This document shows, piece after piece, positions 59,846 to 64,000 of a stretch of 64,000 nucleotides of DNA. Source of the stretch: Anaeromassilibacillus sp. An200. GTDB lineage: Bacteria > Bacillota > Clostridia > Oscillospirales > Acutalibacteraceae. The stretch is from assembly GCF_002160025.1 (NCBI RefSeq), contig NZ_NFJU01000007.1, positions 1-64,000 of the forward strand. Direction: 5' to 3'. Position 1 is the first letter of the stretch. Each line of letters starts with the position of its first letter. The translations under genes were made by a program, and so were the position numbers. A model generated the notes under the pieces. It did no database searches, was not told the DNA's origin, and worked only from the letters and a program-made list of their open reading frames with translations.

Positions 59846-60924
59846 AGGCTGTTTTCCTCGCCGATCAGATCGGAAACATTTCCGGCCGCATACAGGTTCC
59901 GGTATTCGCTGGGCGTCATGCCCGTATGCTTTTTAAAGAATTTCGCGAAATACTGAGGATTATCGTAGCCGGAAGCAAAGCAGATGTCCCGGATCGCGAT
60001 GGAAGGATCCCGAAGCAGGGCCTGCGCATGATTCAGCCTCCGGGCGGAAAGATAGCTGCTGATATTCTGTCCCGTCACATTTTTAAACACCGTGCTGAGA
60101 TACGAAAGGGAGAGATGCAGAGAATCCGCCAGATTGGAGATGTTGAAATTGGAATCCGTATAATTCTCCTGGATTGCCTTTAAACAATACGATACAATAG
60201 GATGGGCATATTCTGCCTTCTGCTCCTGTGCATACTCCATCAAATCGTAATACTGCGCGGCCAGGTACGCCAGACGTTCCCTCTGTGTGCTCAGCCTCCA
60301 GTATGCCGTCATCGCTTTTTGGCGCATGGCATCCAGAGAAGAGCGATCCTTTCCCAGCTCCTCCTGATAGGAGAACAGATAGTTCAGCAGCTGAATTCCC
60401 AATACATCTTTTCGGTCGGACAAGGATCCCGATACCTCATCGCTGATCAGCAGTTCGCCCATTGCGGCCATATCCCCCTTGTGAAGCGCCTCGCTGACAC
60501 GCATCCGCAGGCTTTCATCCCCGGCGTACCACGGCGGGACATCCGCGCTCAGCTCGCTCTGAATGGCGATCAGCCGCTCCTCCAGGCTGTTGAGCTTGGC
60601 CCGGGTGATCGGTTTCAGAATATAGTCTGTGACGTGATATTGGAGCGCGCGCTGGGCGTATTCAAATTCACTGTGCCCGCTGATCAGGATCATGCGGGTA
60701 TCCGGGCAATTTTCAAACAGATACCGCGATAACTCCAGCCCGTCCACATCCGGCATACAGATATCTGATATCACCACATCGGGCTTTTTCTCCTCGATCA
60801 GCTCGATCGCTTCCCGCCCGCTGGCGGCACAGCCTGAAAGCTTTCCGGAAAAACGTTCCCAGTGCAGCATGCGGGAAATCCCCTCCAAAGCCAGGCAATC
60901 ATCGTCCACAAGAATGATCTTCAT
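59842..60924 (-). CDS. YesN-type response regulator with AraC DNA-binding domain
   Basis: A 360-residue regulator. Receiver: MKIILVDDD with acidic pocket, phospho-acceptor Asp in VVISDICMPDVDG, Lys in YILKPI. A middle segment of about 130 residues is followed by two AraC-type HTH (NISNLADSLHLSLSYLSTVF, IAIRDICFASGYDNPQYFAK). ATG at 60924 has GGGGAGGG 12 nt before; an upstream TTG in frame is weaker. It is transcribed with the sensor kinase and divergently from the sugar ABC genes, which it most likely activates. Confidence 0.95.
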   Translation of the reverse strand: MKIILVDDDCLALEGISRMLHWERFSGKLSGCAASGREAIELIEEKKPDVVISDICMPDVDGLELSRYLFENCPDTRMILISGHSEFEYAQRALQYHVTDYILKPITRAKLNSLEERLIAIQSELSADVPPWYAGDESLRMRVSEALHKGDMAAMGELLISDEVSGSLSDRKDVLGIQLLNYLFSYQEELGKDRSSLDAMRQKAMTAYWRLSTQRERLAYLAAQYYDLMEYAQEQKAEYAHPIVSYCLKAIQENYTDSNFNISNLADSLHLSLSYLSTVFKNVTGQNISSYLSARRLNHAQALLRDPSIAIRDICFASGYDNPQYFAKFFKKHTGMTPSEYRNLYAAGNVSDLIGEENSL

Positions 60925-61080
60925 GATCTGTAGTTCCCTCCCCAAACAAGAGACTTATATTACCTCAACAAGTCTCAGTATAGCACATTTTACACAAAAC
61001 GAGGAAATTTTCAAAGGGCTTTTGACTGTTTTTTCTTTTTTTCTCCTGAAAAAAGTACACTCCACTTAAAATTAGTCTCG

Positions 61081-61109
61081 TTGTGGAACAGACTTTGGAC
61101 ATTTATAAT
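61081..61109 (+). promoter_or_regulatory. Promoter of the sugar ABC transporter operon
   Basis: TTGTGG at 61081-61086 and TATAAT at 61104-61109, 17-bp spacer. The poor -35 fits an activator-dependent promoter. Confidence 0.65.
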
Positions 61110-61161
61110 GGAGACAGAAAGAGAAAAGCGAACCAAATGCCGTTCATGAGGAGGGGCCGCA

Positions 61162-62115
61162 ATGAAACAAGCGACAATGCACGCTGGCAGCGTGCGAAAA
61201 AAAGACGGTTTCGTCAAAACCTTCAAGAAAAACTTCCCGCTGACCCTGATGGCGCTGCCCGCGCTCGTTGTGATGATTCTGTTCCGGTATCTTCCCATGT
61301 CCGGACTTCTGCTTGCTTTTAAACGCTTCAGCGTGCGCAAGGGAATCTTCGGAAGCGAATGGGTTGGCCTGAAGAACTTTGAGTTCCTGTTCCAGACCTC
61401 CGACGCCTGGATCATCACCCGAAACACCATCTGCTATAACGCACTGTTTATCTTCCTGGATCTTGTCCTTGCCGTCGCAATGGCCATCGGCCTGAGCGAG
61501 CTTCTGAACAAAAGACGCGCCAAGCTGTATCAGACCATCTTTATGGCCCCTTATTTCCTTTCCTGGGTTGTGGTCTCCTTCATGGCCTTCTCCCTGTTCA
61601 GCATTGACGACGGCCTGTTCAACCATCTGCTGGCTTACTTCGGCATGGAAGGGGTCGACTGGTATTCGGAACCAAGCAAATGGCCCTTTATCCTGACCTT
61701 CTTCCAAATATGGAAAACGATAGGATACTCCACCGTTATGTACATCAGCAGCCTCACCGGCATCTCCAATGATTACTATGAGGCCGCCATCATCGACGGC
61801 GCCACCAAATGGCAGCAGATCAAGAGCATCACCCTGCCGTGCCTGCGCCCCATGATGATTGTTCTGACCATTCTTGCCATCGGCCGTATTTTTTACGCGG
61901 ATTTCGGTCTGTTCTTCCAGCTCCCGCGCGATTCCGGTCCGCTGTATCAGGCCACGCAGGTCATTGACACCTACGTTTACCGTGCTCTGAAGGAAACCGG
62001 AAATGTGGGCATGGCCGCCGCGGCCAGCCTGTACCAGTCCATTGTGGGCTTTGTTCTGGTGGTGGGCGCAAACCTGGTAGTCCGCCGCATTGAGCCTGAC
62101 AGCGCTCTGTTTTAA
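61162..62115 (+). CDS. Sugar ABC transporter permease (LplB type)
   Basis: A 317-residue permease with six membrane helices. Opening block FPLTLMALPALVVMILFRYLP, the typical PMSGLLLAFKRFSVRKGIFG, and the EAA loop YYEAAIIDGATKWQQIKSITLP that contacts the ATPase. LplB proteins take up oligosaccharides and often share one general ATPase (MsmK-like) encoded elsewhere; no ATPase is in this operon. ATG at 61162 follows GAGGAGGGG. First gene of the operon divergent from the two-component system. Confidence 0.95.
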   Translation: MKQATMHAGSVRKKDGFVKTFKKNFPLTLMALPALVVMILFRYLPMSGLLLAFKRFSVRKGIFGSEWVGLKNFEFLFQTSDAWIITRNTICYNALFIFLDLVLAVAMAIGLSELLNKRRAKLYQTIFMAPYFLSWVVVSFMAFSLFSIDDGLFNHLLAYFGMEGVDWYSEPSKWPFILTFFQIWKTIGYSTVMYISSLTGISNDYYEAAIIDGATKWQQIKSITLPCLRPMMIVLTILAIGRIFYADFGLFFQLPRDSGPLYQATQVIDTYVYRALKETGNVGMAAAASLYQSIVGFVLVVGANLVVRRIEPDSALF

Positions 62116-62129
62116 GGGAGGAGAGAACG

Positions 62130-63062
62130 ATGAAGTATTTCAAAAAGAAAGCGGGCGGATCGGGGGACGATCTTGCCGTCAACCGGATATCCACCAAAAC
62201 CAATGTGATTCTGAATGTTGTCTTTCTCTTCTGGACTCTTGTCTGTGTCCTGCCGCTGATTCTGGTCGTGATCGTTTCGTTCAGCAGCGAGCAGAGTATT
62301 TTCCAGAACGGTTACACCTTCTTCCCGTCTGAATGGAGCCTGGACGCCTACAATTTCTTCTTCAAGCTCGGCGATCAGCTCCTGCGCTCCTACGGCATCA
62401 CCATTTTTGTGACCGTGGTGGGCACACTGTTCAGCCTGGCCATCACGGCGATGTTCGCCTATGTGCTCAGCCGGAACGACTACGCCTACAACCGCATCTT
62501 TACCTTCCTGATGCTGTTCACCATGCTTTTCAACGGCGGTATCGTGGCCACCTACATGGTCAACACACAGCTTTTGAAGCTGGGCGACAGCGTGGGCGCT
62601 CTGATTTTCCCCATGTCCCTCAATGCATTCTATGTGATTGTCCTGCGGACCTTCTACAAGGGAATCCCGATGGAAATCATTGAGGCCGCCCGCATTGACG
62701 GCGCGGGAGAGTTCAAAACCTTCTTCAGCATCGTGCTGCCGCTCTCCAAGCCCGGCCTTGCCACCATCGGCATGTTCACCACCATCGCCTACTGGAACGA
62801 CTGGTTCCTCGGCATGCTCTACATTGTGGATCAGAAAAAGTATCCCGTGCAGACGCTGCTCTGGAGCATGCAGAACAGCCTGGAATTCATGAAGCAATCC
62901 TCTGCCAACGCTCTGGAATACGCGGAAATGGCCGCGAACGCCCCCACGGACAGCGGACGAATGGCTCTCACCGTGCTGGTTGTCCTTCCCATCCTTCTGG
63001 CCTATCCCTTCTTCCAGAAATATTTTGTCAAGGGCCTCACCGTCGGCGGTGTGAAAGGCTGA
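62130..63062 (+). CDS. Sugar ABC transporter permease (YtcP type)
   Basis: A 310-residue second permease of the CUT1 class. VIVSFSSEQSIFQNGYTFFP after the first helix is typical of YtcP; the EAA loop reads PMEIIEAARIDGAGEFKTFF, and the C-terminus ends QKYFVKGLTVGGVKG. It forms the channel with the LplB-type permease 14 bp upstream. ATG at 62130 has GGGAGGAGAG before it. Confidence 0.95.
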   Translation: MKYFKKKAGGSGDDLAVNRISTKTNVILNVVFLFWTLVCVLPLILVVIVSFSSEQSIFQNGYTFFPSEWSLDAYNFFFKLGDQLLRSYGITIFVTVVGTLFSLAITAMFAYVLSRNDYAYNRIFTFLMLFTMLFNGGIVATYMVNTQLLKLGDSVGALIFPMSLNAFYVIVLRTFYKGIPMEIIEAARIDGAGEFKTFFSIVLPLSKPGLATIGMFTTIAYWNDWFLGMLYIVDQKKYPVQTLLWSMQNSLEFMKQSSANALEYAEMAANAPTDSGRMALTVLVVLPILLAYPFFQKYFVKGLTVGGVKG

Positions 63063-63151
63063 AATCCCCGGGTTTTCCGCGCCTCACCGGCGCGATGCCA
63101 AGATATACCAACATATTGCAAACCATGCAACATTGGATAAGGAGGAGCATT

Positions 63152-64000
63152 ATGAAAAACTTGTACAAACGCGCAGCGGCCCTTGCCTTGGCGGCAACCA
63201 TGACGGCAGGAGTTCTGGCTGGCTGCAATGGCAGCAACACCACCGCCAGCACCGGCGGCGGAGAGGTATCCACCCCGGCTTCCGGCGATGCCGCTGATCC
63301 GGCTTCCCAGCCTTCCTCGGAGCCGCAGGAAATCACCCAGCTGATCTGGTACATGTCCATTAACCCTGTGGCAGCCGACACCGAAAAGGTCATTGAAAAG
63401 CTCAACGAGTACACGCGGGAAAAGATTGGCGTGGAGATTGACTACAAGGTCATTGCCAACCCGGACTACAAAGAGAAAATGCCCAACCTGATCAATGCGG
63501 GCGAGTACTTCGACATCTGCTTTACCTCCAACTGGACCACCGACTATCTCCAGTTTGTCGGCAAGGATGCTTTCATGGACATCACGGAGCTTCTGCCGCA
63601 GTATGCCCAGGATACGTACAAATTTATCCCTGAAGCAATGTGGAACGCTGTGAAGGTCAACGGCTCCATCTATGGCGTCCCCTCCTACAAAGAGATGGGA
63701 TGGCAGGGCGGCCTTGTCTACAACAGCGACATGGCGGAAGCCTATGGCCTGGACATGACGGCCGTCACCTCTCTGGAAGATTACACGGATGTGCTCAAGA
63801 CCGTTTCGGAGAAATCCAAAGCGGAAGGCAAGGACGTTGTGGGCGTATCCGGCCTGACCAATGCCTGGCCGATGGCCGCTCCTTATGAGTCTCTGACGGG
63901 CACTCCTTCCCTCCCCGCCGCCGGCGCTGTACCGGAGTTCAAGAACTTCGCGGACGTCGCGGATCAGGGCGTCTTTAACCAGTACACCAGCGAAGAATAC
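63152..64000 (+). CDS. Extracellular solute-binding lipoprotein (LplA type), cut by window end
   Basis: The first 283 codons of a binding protein; no stop before the window ends. Signal peptide MKNLYKRAAALALAATMTAG with lipobox LAGC, then a Gly/Ser/Thr/Pro linker, then the family 1 binding fold (TQLIWYMSINPVAADTEKV, FDICFTSNWTTDYLQFVGKDAF, the IYGVPSYKEMG block). It should catch an oligosaccharide for the two permeases. ATG at 63152 follows AAGGAGGAG. The usual length is about 500-560 residues, so about half is missing here. The substrate cannot be told from this part. Confidence 0.93.
   Translation, partial: MKNLYKRAAALALAATMTAGVLAGCNGSNTTASTGGGEVSTPASGDAADPASQPSSEPQEITQLIWYMSINPVAADTEKVIEKLNEYTREKIGVEIDYKVIANPDYKEKMPNLINAGEYFDICFTSNWTTDYLQFVGKDAFMDITELLPQYAQDTYKFIPEAMWNAVKVNGSIYGVPSYKEMGWQGGLVYNSDMAEAYGLDMTAVTSLEDYTDVLKTVSEKSKAEGKDVVGVSGLTNAWPMAAPYESLTGTPSLPAAGAVPEFKNFADVADQGVFNQYTSEEY

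Overview
The window looks like a chromosome segment of a strictly anaerobic, endospore-forming gut Clostridium relative, most likely of the Oscillospiraceae/Ruminococcaceae type. Grounds: strong AGGAGG-type ribosome sites, a trimeric electron-bifurcating [FeFe] hydrogenase (HydABC), a glycyl radical enzyme with its activase, a SpoIIQ-like sporulation peptidase behind a sigma-F-like promoter, a sortase/Cna-B surface protein, and Rex-type redox control. Most of the window has moderately high GC, with AT-rich islands at the left end and in promoter regions. No rRNA, tRNA or CRISPR array was seen.

Layout. 1-7.2 kb is a decayed accessory region: a serine resolvase, two small ORFs broken by stop codons, a Cna-B/sortase-anchored pilin gene broken by two TGA codons and a frameshift, an intact class B sortase, two AT-rich genes of which the first is a SUKH immunity protein, and a frameshifted uroporphyrinogen-decarboxylase-family gene. 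7.3-12 kb holds spoIIQ-like, a nitrilase-family amidase, and an MBOAT/DHHW polysaccharide O-acetylation pair. 12.1-18 kb has an unusual HPr/Enzyme I pair followed by exopolysaccharide genes (glycosylphosphotransferase, EpsG-like polymerase, GT4). 18.1-22.9 kb is a complete branched-chain amino-acid ABC transporter (livJHMGF). 23-26.8 kb has a PadR/DUF2812 pair and two aldo/keto reductases. 26.8-33.1 kb is a pyrCFKD operon running into an alcohol dehydrogenase-phosphatase fusion, ruvX and a ferredoxin-type aldo/keto reductase. 33.2-42.8 kb has a YdcF protein, then the hydrogenase locus: hydC, an ATPase, a 2Fe-2S protein, hydB and hydA. Upstream of it lies a second operon encoding a HydS-like sensory hydrogenase, two DRTGG proteins, an RsbT-like ATPase and a PHP protein. 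43-51.4 kb is an alpha-glucan operon (alpha-glucosidase, HAD phosphatase, neopullulanase-like GH13, debranching enzyme) with a deletion scar that joined a GH127 gene to the tail of a pullulanase gene. 51.5-57.9 kb is a trans-4-hydroxyproline/proline module (ProC, HypD, HypE, XRE-cupin regulator, Xaa-Pro peptidase). 58-64 kb is a YesMN-type two-component system beside an LplB/YtcP-type sugar ABC transporter whose binding protein runs off the window.

The observations I rate highest: three matching 18-bp palindromes that tie the hydroxyproline operon, its regulator and the Xaa-Pro peptidase into one candidate regulon; the HPr/EI pair lacking regulatory Ser46 and altered at the EI metal ligands; the dehydrogenase-phosphatase fusion; the HydS/DRTGG/RsbT/PHP module with a Rex-like site and a second unexplained palindrome in front of hydCBA; and the GH127-pullulanase deletion junction. 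Start codons were re-chosen from ribosome-binding-site spacing where the longest open frame was not convincing. All family calls come from reading motifs, not from database searches.
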